A stretch of DNA of 23,136 nt, taken from IMG/VR virus record IMGVR_UViG_3300037502_003716, positions 1 to 23,136 of that record; one strand, 5' to 3'. This DNA is from a virus. The notes below the pieces were generated by a model that was not told where the DNA came from, searched no databases, and worked only from the letters and a program-made list of their open reading frames with translations. Of the stretch, positions 1 to 6,761 are shown one piece after another. The position numbers and the translations under genes are program-made. How positions within the stretch are numbered: position 1 is the first letter of the stretch; the number at the start of each line of letters is the position of its first letter.

Positions 1-209
1 TTTGTTTCTGGGTTATCTCGGACACTCTCAAGGAATCGCTGTTGATCCTCTGTTGGTTCGACTCCAATAAACCGAGAGAAACCTACGGGGTCATTTTTAA
101 ATCGAGTTAAGGAATTACGACCGGATTTAGTTTGTTTCTGCTGCCGTCGTTTCCTTGCTTCCCTTAATTCTTTCTTGAGTCGCTCCCCTTTTTGGATAGC
201 TCGAAGCAT
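1..209 (-). CDS. terL: Terminase large subunit, N-terminal part (cut by window edge)
   Basis: This is the first 69 codons of a gene that runs off the left edge. After a basic, Arg/Lys/Gln-rich start, the protein reads DPVGFSRFIGVEPTEDQQ and then RFLESVRDNPE. That pattern (a phage-type 'GVEPT..Q..fL..v.dNp' adenine-binding segment just before Walker A) is typical of the N-terminus of TerL, the ATPase-nuclease that packages DNA into proheads. The Walker A motif itself would lie outside the window. The ATG is five bases after the stop of the small-terminase-like gene, so the pair is probably co-transcribed in the usual terS-terL order. The family call rests on this short stretch and gene order; another DNA-packaging or helicase protein is possible but less likely. 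Confidence 0.66.
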   Translation of the reverse strand, partial: MLRAIQKGERLKKELREARKRRQQKQTKSGRNSLTRFKNDPVGFSRFIGVEPTEDQQRFLESVRDNPET

Positions 210-214
210 GATAT

Positions 215-694
215 CTAATCCTCACTATCATCTTCAGAGTTATCGAAGTTTTCAATAATAATACTGAGTTGATAACTATGTTCGTCTATCAACATAATTG
301 TTTTTAATCCGTCCATTGCATTTTTAGATTGGACATGAACCCCTGACTTTGTAGCTTTAGCGCAAGCCTTAACCGCATCCTGATCCTTGGCAAGATCACG
401 ATAGGCTTGATTCGTTACCTTGAAACATTGGGCTGTATTGTCTTTTAGTGCATTTCTAAAAATATCTATTTCGCGTTGTCGCTCTAAAAGTTTTTCTCTA
501 AGTTCGGTCTTTTCTTGTTCAGACATTGGTTTTAATACCTCTGCATATTTGTGGAATATCTTATATTTGGTTTCTTCCCATATCGGGTGTTTTTTCCAGT
601 GCCTTATAGAACTTTCGCTTACCCCAATCTGTTTGGCTATCTCACAGTTGGTTAGCCAAGGTTTATCAAGTAGGAGTTGAACCGCTTGCTCAAT
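215..694 (-). CDS. terS: Small terminase-like HTH protein (start codon uncertain)
   Basis: The first ATG is at 526 and would give 103 aa, but the same frame stays open upstream to about position 727. The upstream part encodes an obvious helix-turn-helix, CEIAKQIGVSESSIRHWKKH, followed by a coiled-coil region rich in E, K and R (EKTELREKLLERQREID). An N-terminal HTH plus a helical oligomerisation region, placed directly before a TerL-like start, is the classic layout of a phage small terminase, which recognises the packaging site. No ATG, GTG or TTG lies in frame upstream of 526. The likely starts are ATT at 694 (used here, 159 aa) or ATA at 718. The C-terminus is acidic (NSEDDSED). Without the HTH the 103-aa form would make little sense as TerS. 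Confidence 0.55.
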   Translation of the reverse strand: MEQAVQLLLDKPWLTNCEIAKQIGVSESSIRHWKKHPIWEETKYKIFHKYAEVLKPMSEQEKTELREKLLERQREIDIFRNALKDNTAQCFKVTNQAYRDLAKDQDAVKACAKATKSGVHVQSKNAMDGLKTIMLIDEHSYQLSIIIENFDNSEDDSED

Positions 695-784
695 TAAATC
701 AAGTCTGAATTTTTTTATTGCGGTTAATAACGAATAACTACTATTTTAAGTTAACATAGCTATAAACCTTTCTACAACTTAAAT

Positions 785-1327
785 ATGACTAAACCTAAAA
801 TTATTGAAACAAATATTTCAAATCTGACACCCGATCCGAATAATGCCCGCAAAAGAACGCCGTTATCAGCTAAGGTGATTTCCAAATCCTTAGAACAGTT
901 TGGGGCTTGCCGTTCTATTGTGATCGACGAGAATGATGTTATCCGTGCGGGGAATGGAACCTTTGAGGAGGCGGGTCAATTAGGGATTGAGAAGGTTTTG
1001 GTTGTAGAAGCCGATGGTAATACGATTGTTGCTGTTAAGCGTAAAGGGTTGTCAGAGTCGGATTGGAAACAATATGCGATCGCTGACAATACCGCCTCGG
1101 ATTTCAGTACATGGGATGTTGATCTATTGAATGATCTCGCTCAGGAAGTTGATCTGAGTGAGTTCTTCCCTGATTATAAATTAAATGAATTATTAGAATC
1201 GTTTGGCAAGGGTGAAGGGTTTGGACTGTCAGATCATAATCCTGAATCTTCCACTCAAGAGATTGATTCAGATAATTTTGAATTTGATTGCAAGTGTCCT
1301 AAATGTGGATTTGAATTTAACAAATAA
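785..1327 (+). CDS. ParB/sulfiredoxin-like domain protein coupled to a DNA methyltransferase
   Basis: 180 aa. Residues about 5-110 match the ParB N-terminal fold as found in phages: a start like ISNLTPDPNNARKR, then an RAGNGTFEEAGQLGIEKV segment in the position of the ParB 'G..R..A....g...v.v' box, and a YAIADNTAS motif typical of ParB-like proteins paired with DNA methylases. The C-terminus carries a half zinc ribbon, CKCPKCGFEF. The stop codon overlaps the ATG of the cytosine methyltransferase gene by one base (TAATG), indicating translational coupling. In phages such proteins usually sit beside or are fused to DNA methyltransferases, so a role in DNA modification or target recognition is more likely than plasmid partition; no ParA is present. 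The sequence just upstream holds a weak TATAAA-like -10 and no Shine-Dalgarno. Confidence 0.8.
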   Translation: MTKPKIIETNISNLTPDPNNARKRTPLSAKVISKSLEQFGACRSIVIDENDVIRAGNGTFEEAGQLGIEKVLVVEADGNTIVAVKRKGLSESDWKQYAIADNTASDFSTWDVDLLNDLAQEVDLSEFFPDYKLNELLESFGKGEGFGLSDHNPESSTQEIDSDNFEFDCKCPKCGFEFNK

Positions 1328-2370
1328 TGACTAATCCTTTAGCTTGGTTTCTGAAAGATTTAGACAATATTCCCAAGAATGGCTTGAAAGTGATGTCAAC
1401 CTTTGGCTGTGGCGGAGGATCTTCTATGGGATATAAACTAGCGGGTTGTGATGTGATTGCAGCTAATGATATTGACCCAGAAATGGCATATCATTACAAG
1501 TTAAATCTAAAACCCAAACATTATTATTTGTGTCCTATCAGGGATTTACTAACAACTAAGCTACCTGATGAACTGTTTAATCTTGACATCCTAGACGGCT
1601 CTCCACCCTGTTCAACGTTTAGCATGGCTGGCAGTCGAGAAAAGTCTTGGGGAAAAGATAAGCACTTTAGAGAGGGTCAATCAAAGCAAGTTTTGTCTGA
1701 TTTATTCTTTGATTATTTAGATTTGGTTCAACACTTAAAACCAAGGGTAGCTATTGCTGAAAACGTCAAGGGGATGATTCAAGGCAATGCCAAAGGGTAC
1801 GTTAAATTAGTGATAGAGAGATTCAAAGAAATTGGCTATAAACCTCAATTGTTCCTAGTAAATGCCGCCGACTGTGGAGTGCCTCAAAAGCGTGAGAGGG
1901 TGTTTTTTGTTGCACTCAGGAATGATATTGAAAAGCCTAAATTAGTGTTGACTCCTAAGCATAGATGGATTGGTGCGGGTGAAGCTACGAGCGATTTACA
2001 GGTGCTTACTGATGATGAGATTAGGGATACTAAGCCGCCACGTTGTTTTTCTAGCCTATATGATAAAACGAAAGAAGGGGAGAATTTCTCAAGAGCATAT
2101 AAAGACAAAACTGGGAAAAGAGGTTATTTTGCTGGTAAACTTTTAACAGAGAATGAACCTTCACCAGTTTTAATTGCTCAACATCAATTCTTCTTTCATT
2201 GGAAAGAAAACCGACTTTTTAGTTACCGAGAATGGAAACGCCTCGGCTCATTTCCTGATGACTACCAAGCCAAAACTGACAAGATAGGAAAATATATGAT
2301 TGGGATGAGTGTACCTCCTAGAATGACTGAACAAGTGGTACGGGCTGTCATTGATCAATGGTTAGTTTAA
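1327..2370 (+). CDS. dcm: DNA (cytosine-5) methyltransferase
   Basis: 347 aa, the normal length for a stand-alone C5 methyltransferase that transfers a methyl group from S-adenosylmethionine to cytosine. The conserved motifs are in order: motif I (SAM binding) STFGCGGGSS near residue 24; motif IV with the catalytic cysteine in GSPPCSTFSMAG (Cys95); motif VI AENVKGM (Glu145); motif VIII PQKRERVFF near 186; and motif X GMSVPPRMTEQVV near the C-terminus. The stretch between VIII and X (about 200-310) is the target-recognition region, so the site cannot be read from the sequence. All key residues are present and it should be active. No restriction endonuclease gene is next to it, so it is probably an orphan that protects element DNA from host restriction. 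Confidence 0.93.
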   Translation: MTNPLAWFLKDLDNIPKNGLKVMSTFGCGGGSSMGYKLAGCDVIAANDIDPEMAYHYKLNLKPKHYYLCPIRDLLTTKLPDELFNLDILDGSPPCSTFSMAGSREKSWGKDKHFREGQSKQVLSDLFFDYLDLVQHLKPRVAIAENVKGMIQGNAKGYVKLVIERFKEIGYKPQLFLVNAADCGVPQKRERVFFVALRNDIEKPKLVLTPKHRWIGAGEATSDLQVLTDDEIRDTKPPRCFSSLYDKTKEGENFSRAYKDKTGKRGYFAGKLLTENEPSPVLIAQHQFFFHWKENRLFSYREWKRLGSFPDDYQAKTDKIGKYMIGMSVPPRMTEQVVRAVIDQWLV

Positions 2371-2439
2371 TATTAGAGAAGTTTATAGGAATTGAGCCTA
2401 AGTTAATCGGAAGATTGCCAGATTAATTAATATTGATTG

Positions 2440-2448
2440 TGATATAAT
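2440..2448 (+). promoter_or_regulatory. Extended -10 promoter of the antirepressor gene
   Basis: TGATATAAT combines a consensus TATAAT hexamer (2443-2448) with the upstream TG of an extended -10 element. No good -35 lies at the right distance, as is common for extended -10 promoters. Transcription would begin near 2455, so the leader would start with the hairpin at 2462-2491. Confidence 0.55.
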
Positions 2449-2461
2449 ATTAATAGTAAAC

Positions 2462-2491
2462 GCCCTTCGCGGTGCATCAACACCCAAGGGC
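2462..2491 (+). promoter_or_regulatory. Leader hairpin upstream of the antirepressor ORF
   Basis: GCCCTT (2462-2467) pairs with AAGGGC (2486-2491), and inside it GGTG (2471-2474) pairs with CACC (2481-2484) around a six-base loop. It lies between the predicted transcription start and the ATG at 2517 and could affect mRNA stability or translation, or bind a repressor. There is no T-run after it, so it is not a terminator. Confidence 0.4.
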
Positions 2492-2516
2492 TGTAAACCT
2501 ACATAACAGGATCACA

Positions 2517-3293
2517 ATGATTGATTTTAGCAAAGAACTAGCTTTAAGTTTACTCGGTTCCGGTAAAGAATACCCCGTTGATTTTGAAGACGCTTGGCAA
2601 TGGTTAGGATATTCAAGTAAACAGGCTGCCAAAAAGAAGCTAACCCGCAACTTTGAACAAGGGGAAGACTATTTATCCGAATGGATGAAAACCCCTGATG
2701 GCGGTCGTCCTAGCGAATCCATCTATCTCACCGTCGATTGCTTTAAGGCGTTAGGCATGATGTCAGGGACGGAACAAGGGAAGGCAACTCGACAATATTT
2801 CCTCCGGTGCGAAAAGGAATTAAAATATTCTAAGTCCACTGGTGGGATGAACCTGTTGGACAAACCCTCACCTCAGTTGATTAGTGACGCGGTTATGGCA
2901 GTCTTCCGACCTACCAATGTTGACCCAACACTTGTCTCAGGGATTATTGCCAACAATATCGCTAAAACTTATCCGGCGTTGGCTCCTGCGATGGAAGAAG
3001 CTAAAAAACATCTAACCGTCGAAGTTGAGGAAAAACTTCTCACGCCCACCGAACTCGGATTAATTTTAGAACAGCGCACTGGTGTTAAACACTCGGCACA
3101 ACGAGTTAATAAACTATTAGCTGAGAATGGATTGCAAACCCCAAACCCTCACGGGAAAGATCCGGCTTGGTTGCCAACGTCAAAAGGATCAGGATTTTCT
3201 AAGTTGTTGCTCGCTGCACAGAAGGGCGTTAAGGATGCGACCCGTCAACACTTGCAATGGTTTGAATCCGTTGTTGATGTTTTGGCGGTGTAG
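2517..3293 (+). CDS. AntA/AntB-type phage antirepressor
   Basis: 258 aa from the ATG at 2517. A longer reading from GTG at 2472 is rejected because it would run through the leader hairpin. Residues about 15-105 resemble the AntA/AntB (BRO/KilA-related) antirepressor domain: YPVDFEDAWQWLGYSSK, then an EDYLSEW segment, SIYLTVDCFKALGM, and the signature RQYFLRCEKEL at 92-102. The C-terminal third (LTPTELGLILEQRTG, then SAQRVNKLLAENGLQ) looks like a second DNA- or protein-binding helical module, as in KilA-C antirepressors. Such proteins counter phage repressors or regulate the lytic switch. It stands alone between an extended -10 promoter and a strong terminator, so it is a single-gene transcript. 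Confidence 0.75.
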   Translation: MIDFSKELALSLLGSGKEYPVDFEDAWQWLGYSSKQAAKKKLTRNFEQGEDYLSEWMKTPDGGRPSESIYLTVDCFKALGMMSGTEQGKATRQYFLRCEKELKYSKSTGGMNLLDKPSPQLISDAVMAVFRPTNVDPTLVSGIIANNIAKTYPALAPAMEEAKKHLTVEVEEKLLTPTELGLILEQRTGVKHSAQRVNKLLAENGLQTPNPHGKDPAWLPTSKGSGFSKLLLAAQKGVKDATRQHLQWFESVVDVLAV

Positions 3294-3309
3294 GGTAGGG
3301 TGAAATAGC

Positions 3310-3341
3310 AAAAAGCCTAGGATTTAACCCCTAGGCTTTTT
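3310..3341 (+). terminator. Rho-independent terminator after the antirepressor gene
   Basis: AAAAAGCCTAG (3310-3320) is perfectly complementary to CTAGGCTTTTT (3331-3341), with a ten-base loop. It ends in a T-run on the plus strand and an A/T-run on the other side, so it could work in both directions; the convergent zinc-ribbon gene ends at 3443. Confidence 0.85.
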
Positions 3342-3372
3342 AGTGTGGATGTGTGTTTATTTGACCTCGTAG

Positions 3373-3417
3373 ACGCCTGTACTAGGTGAACTCACGTCCC
3401 CGAATGCGGAAACATTG
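3373..3417 (-). repeat. Copy A of a roughly 50-bp repeat with an internal hairpin
   Basis: The segment starting GCCTGTACTAGGTGAACTCA and continuing with GTCCCC...CGGGGAC is a degenerate direct repeat of the one at 3880-3927. Its arms GTCCCCGAATG and CATTGCGGGGAC pair with one bulged base around a short loop. It lies just after the stop codon of the zinc-ribbon gene. Relative to copy B, several stem bases change in a way that keeps pairing. Confidence 0.55.
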
Positions 3418-3442
3418 CGGGGACACTTATTATTATAACAAT

Positions 3443-3874
3443 TTAATCAGTCCCAAATTTTGCCTTGAGTGCCAACATAGCTTTTTTCTTCTTATGTCTG
3501 AGATATGATTCGGCATCGGTCAGGTTCCGACCTGGATAGATTCTCGGCCTCCCTACGGGCTTGGGGTCTGAGGTTGTTATTTTCTCATGGATTCTCGGTC
3601 GCCCCTCTGGTTTGGGATCTGAAATTTGGGACGCTCCGCAGGGTGTACAGCGCCACTTTTGTCTCCCGTCCGAATGAACCCCGTTTTTTTTCATCTTGTG
3701 TCCGCACTTTGGACATGGCGGGTTTTTCTTGGCTTCATTGGATTTTCGATTCCGCAACCAACAGGGATTGCAGAAATACTTTTGTTTTCCGGTTGGCGTT
3801 ATCCCAGACTTCCACATCTTCCCACCGCAAGTTAAGCAGCGCGGGTTATATTTTTCCGTGTTATCTTTGTCCAT
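3443..3874 (-). CDS. Double zinc-ribbon protein with two AT-hook-like motifs
   Basis: 143 aa. Two tandem zinc ribbons of the same layout are visible: Cys13-Cys16...Cys35-Cys38 and Cys54-Cys57...Cys76-Cys79, each with a G-x-Q/K-K-Y/W-x-C-x-x-C second half, resembling the zinc ribbons at the N-terminus of IS1-type InsA and related transposase proteins. They are followed by a 17-residue tandem duplication containing SDPKPEGRPRI (85-95) and SDPKPVGRPRI (102-112); GRPRI is close to the AT-hook core that binds the minor groove of AT-rich DNA. The tail is strongly basic. No catalytic domain is present, so it is probably a sequence-binding accessory or regulatory protein, not a transposase. Related hairpins lie directly before its ATG and after its stop. 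Confidence 0.7.
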   Translation of the reverse strand: MDKDNTEKYNPRCLTCGGKMWKSGITPTGKQKYFCNPCWLRNRKSNEAKKNPPCPKCGHKMKKNGVHSDGRQKWRCTPCGASQISDPKPEGRPRIHEKITTSDPKPVGRPRIYPGRNLTDAESYLRHKKKKAMLALKAKFGTD

Positions 3875-3879
3875 TAGTA

Positions 3880-3927
3880 GCCTGTTCTGTAGGTTTACTC
3901 AAGTCCCCAGATGTGGCAAAACATCGT
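3880..3927 (-). repeat. Copy B of the roughly 50-bp hairpin repeat, in the leader of the zinc-ribbon gene
   Basis: Shares GCCTGT, AGGT, ACTCA and GTCCCC blocks in the same order and spacing with copy A. The hairpin pairs GTCCCCAGATGT with ACATCGTGGGGA(T). Compared with copy A, a G-C pair has become A-T and an A-T pair has become G-C, so both sides changed together. It lies about 15 bases before the ATG at 3874 and next to the stop of the gene upstream (3941). Confidence 0.55.
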
Positions 3928-3940
3928 GGGGATAATTTTT

Positions 3941-4177
3941 CTAGGTACTCAATACAATTGTAGCCGGATAAATTGCCATATAATCGTTTTCACCTAAGCT
4001 AATTTTCTGCTGCTCAACTAAAGTAAAAATTGCAAACCAAAATACTTTTTCACTCAATCCCAAATCCTTCTGAGCTTTAGAGGGATAGATAAATACTGCC
4101 CTCTTTCCTAGGAATTGAGGGATTAACCATTTTTCCACAATGGTGATCGCATTCTCTAGTTCTTGAGTATTAATCAT
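3941..4177 (-). CDS. Small protein of unknown function
   Basis: 78 aa, not recognised. It is a compact alpha/beta sequence (ELENAITIVEKWLIPQFLGK, then KAQKDLGLSEKVFWFAIFTLVEQ and a short beta-like C-terminus) compatible with a small winged helix, but no family signature stands out. It has no signal peptide or clear membrane segment. It is the first gene of a two-gene minus-strand unit with the zinc-ribbon gene, with a hairpin repeat between them, and diverges from the surface-protein block through overlapping -10 boxes at 4206-4215. The shared location suggests a regulatory or DNA-binding role, which is only an inference. Confidence 0.5.
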   Translation of the reverse strand: MINTQELENAITIVEKWLIPQFLGKRAVFIYPSKAQKDLGLSEKVFWFAIFTLVEQQKISLGENDYMAIYPATIVLST

Positions 4178-4205
4178 AATTTAATCAGCACAAAACTATT
4201 GTTTT

Positions 4206-4215
4206 ATTATATAAT
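4206..4215. promoter_or_regulatory. Palindromic overlapping -10 boxes of two divergent promoters
   Basis: ATTATATAAT reads as TATAAT on both strands (4210-4215 plus, 4211-4206 minus). It lies about midway between the divergent starts at 4177 and 4243, giving predicted leaders of about 20 bases each way. Two polymerases could not use the boxes at the same time, so the two directions would compete. No clear -35 is seen on either side. Confidence 0.45.
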
Positions 4216-4242
4216 ATAAACAGTTCTAAATGCTAACAAAAT

Positions 4243-4599
4243 ATGGCAATTGCAACGAACCTAAACCAAAGAATAGAAGGGCAAAAACTTCTATTCACGG
4301 CTGCCACCGATACTATGATTATCGGGGGAATAGTTAGCAATCTTTCTGTAACGGATGCCTATTTTAGCTTAAAACCTTTTATGGTTAATGCTAAGATAGA
4401 TCGGGGTTTTCCATTCCAACTCCAGACTAAACTGCTGACACCCAAACTAACAGAGGTTAAGGCTTTTGCTGCTGATGCTCCTGTTAATTTATTATGGGAT
4501 TCTAGCGATGGTTGGAACTCGGAAGTTTTAGAAGATTGGAACGGTTCAATCCCTAACTTTATTCCTGTATTATCGAATATAACTATAGCGGAGATTTAA
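4243..4599 (+). CDS. Hypothetical protein, first gene of the surface/tail block
   Basis: 118 aa, not recognised. The sequence is beta-strand rich with alternating hydrophobic residues (TDTMIIGGIVSNLSVTDAYF, FPFQLQTKLLTPKLTE) and no signal peptide, TM segment or cysteine. It opens a run of eight plus-strand genes with gaps of a few bases or overlaps, which argues for one transcript. A small structural or adaptor protein of a virion tail is plausible from context only. Confidence 0.55.
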   Translation: MAIATNLNQRIEGQKLLFTAATDTMIIGGIVSNLSVTDAYFSLKPFMVNAKIDRGFPFQLQTKLLTPKLTEVKAFAADAPVNLLWDSSDGWNSEVLEDWNGSIPNFIPVLSNITIAEI

Positions 4600-4603
4600 G
4601 ATA

Positions 4604-5086
4604 ATGCCTTGGATGGGAAGTAAAGCCAATATAGCCGCGATTGTGGCTTTAGATGTGACAACTTTGCAGGATGGTATAACTTTCTGGGCTATTGCAGAAA
4701 AAACCTGGTTAGCATTGGTTAAAACCGACACGACTTCAACAGCAAATAGTAAAAGTTGCTACACTGCCACGGGCGGAGGTAGATGGTTTATATCCAGAGA
4801 TTCTACGGTTGTCGCCACTACCACGCCAACGGGGGCGGCTGCGATTGGAACCCGTTGGATATATCAAGAGAATGGGGCGGTCAATAACTATGATTCAGTC
4901 CTAACCTATGTCTACAACGGCACGGCATGGGTAGAGACAGATGCCAGAATGCGCGTACACACTAACACCCCGGCAAGTGTTTCCAAGACTCCAAATAGTG
5001 CGAGAGAGACGTGGCGAGATACCTCGACAGGGATTTTATATCGTCCCTTTAACGGGGGGTGGGTAGCAGGAGAGGGAGCTACTTAA
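4604..5086 (+). CDS. Probable tail or surface structural protein
   Basis: 160 aa. The composition (many T, S, G, N, W, Y; no cysteine pairs except one C; no TM) and motifs such as TGAAAIGTRWIYQENG, then YVYNGTAWVETDARM and GGWVAGEGAT, resemble the short aromatic-rich beta modules found in phage tail fibres and tip proteins. No enzyme motif is seen. It follows the previous gene by four bases and its stop overlaps the next ATG by one base (TAATG), so it is translationally coupled to the GH10-like gene. The exact family is not known. Confidence 0.55.
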   Translation: MPWMGSKANIAAIVALDVTTLQDGITFWAIAEKTWLALVKTDTTSTANSKSCYTATGGGRWFISRDSTVVATTTPTGAAAIGTRWIYQENGAVNNYDSVLTYVYNGTAWVETDARMRVHTNTPASVSKTPNSARETWRDTSTGILYRPFNGGWVAGEGAT

Positions 5087-5832
5087 TGATTCAATTTACC
5101 TGTGGAAGTTCACAACCTTTGGACTTAACGCTATTTGGCGGTGTAGTGATTGGCTACCATTGGCAGTTATTTGTTGACCGGAACGGGACTAAAAACCCTC
5201 TGGACTTCCCAGATAAAATTATCCGAGCGCAATTCCTTTATGGGCATAAACATCATAAGCCCTGTCCATTTTCCGGTTGTGAAACGATAGAACAATGGAT
5301 TAAAAAACGAGTTGCAAAATTCCCTAAGATTAATGAATGGGTATTAACAAATGAATTTACCGACGATCTAGGTGTCGGCTATCCTGGTTATAAACTTGAT
5401 AACCTAAAGCGATATTGTGAAGCCGCGCATATTGCCAATCCCAAAGCTCGATTAATTTTGGGAGATTTCAAACCCCACCTATTCAATAAATGGGATGCGA
5501 TCGCCAACATCTGCCACGAATTAGCCAAGGATTTTCCGGTAGAGGTAGGGATTCAAACTCATTTGAAAACCTATAATGCTCCGGTGATCCTAACCAGATT
5601 ACCTAAAATTATTGAGATGTTTGATGTTCCCGTGCATTTTATTGAGGCGAGTCTTTGGTATAAATCCGTTGCCGATAAAGCGATTTGTAATGGGCTATGG
5701 TCGGAGTTGATATCAATAGCCGAACAGCATCAAGTCCAATCATTTTGTAGTTGGTGGCTATGTTCTGAGGATGCGGAGGTTGGGCGGCGGATGCCTACTT
5801 TTGAGAAGTTAAATTTATATACTAATAGATAA
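5086..5832 (+). CDS. GH10-like (endo-xylanase fold) glycoside hydrolase
   Basis: 248 aa from the ATG at 5086; an upstream GTG reading is rejected because of the TAATG coupling to the preceding gene. The core motifs of glycoside hydrolase family 10 are in order: INEWVLTNEFTDD with the acid/base Glu90 (family pattern WDVVNE), EVGIQTHL at 153-160 (family GIG.Q.H.), VPVHFIEASLW with the nucleophile Glu197 (family 'lpv.iTElD'), and a C-terminal CSWWLCSED in place of the family W-G. The two catalytic Glu are 107 residues apart, as in classical GH10 enzymes. At 248 aa it is shorter than usual and has no signal peptide, which suits a virion-bound depolymerase acting on host sheath or slime polysaccharide. 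The substrate is unknown, since the family also includes divergent members. Confidence 0.72.
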   Translation: MIQFTCGSSQPLDLTLFGGVVIGYHWQLFVDRNGTKNPLDFPDKIIRAQFLYGHKHHKPCPFSGCETIEQWIKKRVAKFPKINEWVLTNEFTDDLGVGYPGYKLDNLKRYCEAAHIANPKARLILGDFKPHLFNKWDAIANICHELAKDFPVEVGIQTHLKTYNAPVILTRLPKIIEMFDVPVHFIEASLWYKSVADKAICNGLWSELISIAEQHQVQSFCSWWLCSEDAEVGRRMPTFEKLNLYTNR

Positions 5833-5837
5833 ATGCC

Positions 5838-6761
5838 ATGACGGAGAGTTTGCCACCAGAGGTTTTTGGTACGGGGGAGTTAATAACCTTTTTCCCTACA
5901 GTTGAATTTTTAAAGGAACAGGCAAAATATATCTGGGAAATGACAGGTGATTATTATGTCTGGATCAGTCACTACGACAAAGGTAGTTATACCGGCTCTA
6001 ATCCATATTTGTATATTGGAAATATTGCTGATATTCAGGAAAGAAATAATAAATCTTTTAAATTTTCTTCTGACGATATTAGATACTCTTATAACGAGTC
6101 GTCGGTTCTGTTCTCTGTCAGTCTACCAGAGAAGATTAGTTTTGATAGAGGTAAACTGTCTTCTGTTAAAACAATCTATGTTAGCCATGAAACAGTCCCA
6201 ATAATCGGGGGAAATTACGTCAAAACAGATAGCAATTTGCTTTTAGTTCCATTTTTTGAAAACGCAACAACAATTCACAGCAACTTTTTAAATACATCTA
6301 ATAGTTACTACTTAGGTGTTGCTAAGGATGTTGATATAGTTAAACACGATAACGAGACTAATGTATGTTTATATAATTCATCTCAAGATTTTATAGATAA
6401 GTGTTTAAATCAATTTGATAACACAAAAGATGGGGCAACATTCTGTCCTCTTGTTCCTGTATTGTCATTGGGGACTGTACCGGAAAGGCCTGGTGTGGTG
6501 ACGGATTACGCTACGACACCCGTATTGATTGAGTCCAATAAAGGTAATGTAATTTATGATTGCTTATTCTTATTTAGAGCTTCCGAACCTGATTATAGCG
6601 ACGCTCTTGTTTGCTATGCAGCCCCGCTAGAAAAAGACTATTGTATTATTAGTTCTTCTGAATCTGATACTATTCCCGATCAAGTGTTAAATGGTAGTAT
6701 CCTTGAGATTAGCGAAATAAGAATCAAGACAGAATTAACTTGGGAGACTATAATTATATGA
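5838..6761 (+). CDS. Hypothetical protein of the surface/tail block
   Basis: 307 aa, not recognised. It is rich in S, N, D, Y and beta-strand patterns (for example YYVWISHYDKGSY, NPYLYIGNIADIQER, NSYYLGVAKDVDIV), has no signal peptide and no TM segment. Its last bases overlap the next gene (ATGA), so the two are probably translated in series. Low complexity of charged residues and absence of catalytic motifs suggest a structural or ligand-binding role; this is inference from context. Confidence 0.55.
   Translation: MTESLPPEVFGTGELITFFPTVEFLKEQAKYIWEMTGDYYVWISHYDKGSYTGSNPYLYIGNIADIQERNNKSFKFSSDDIRYSYNESSVLFSVSLPEKISFDRGKLSSVKTIYVSHETVPIIGGNYVKTDSNLLLVPFFENATTIHSNFLNTSNSYYLGVAKDVDIVKHDNETNVCLYNSSQDFIDKCLNQFDNTKDGATFCPLVPVLSLGTVPERPGVVTDYATTPVLIESNKGNVIYDCLFLFRASEPDYSDALVCYAAPLEKDYCIISSSESDTIPDQVLNGSILEISEIRIKTELTWETIII

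Noticed and set aside
785-1327. Plasmid partition ParB
   Set aside because: No ParA nearby, short length and lack of the central HTH; it is joined to a methyltransferase gene, which is the phage-type context.
2472-2516. GTG start of the antirepressor at 2472
   Set aside because: It would translate through the leader hairpin, while the ATG at 2517 fits the family start and the promoter layout.
3443-3874. Transposase of an IS1-like element
   Set aside because: The zinc ribbons resemble InsA, but no DDE catalytic gene or typical terminal inverted repeats accompany it; the flanking hairpins are direct repeats.
3505-3963. Plus-strand ORF of 152 codons over the zinc-ribbon gene
   Set aside because: It is antisense to a gene with two perfect zinc ribbons and itself shows no domain.
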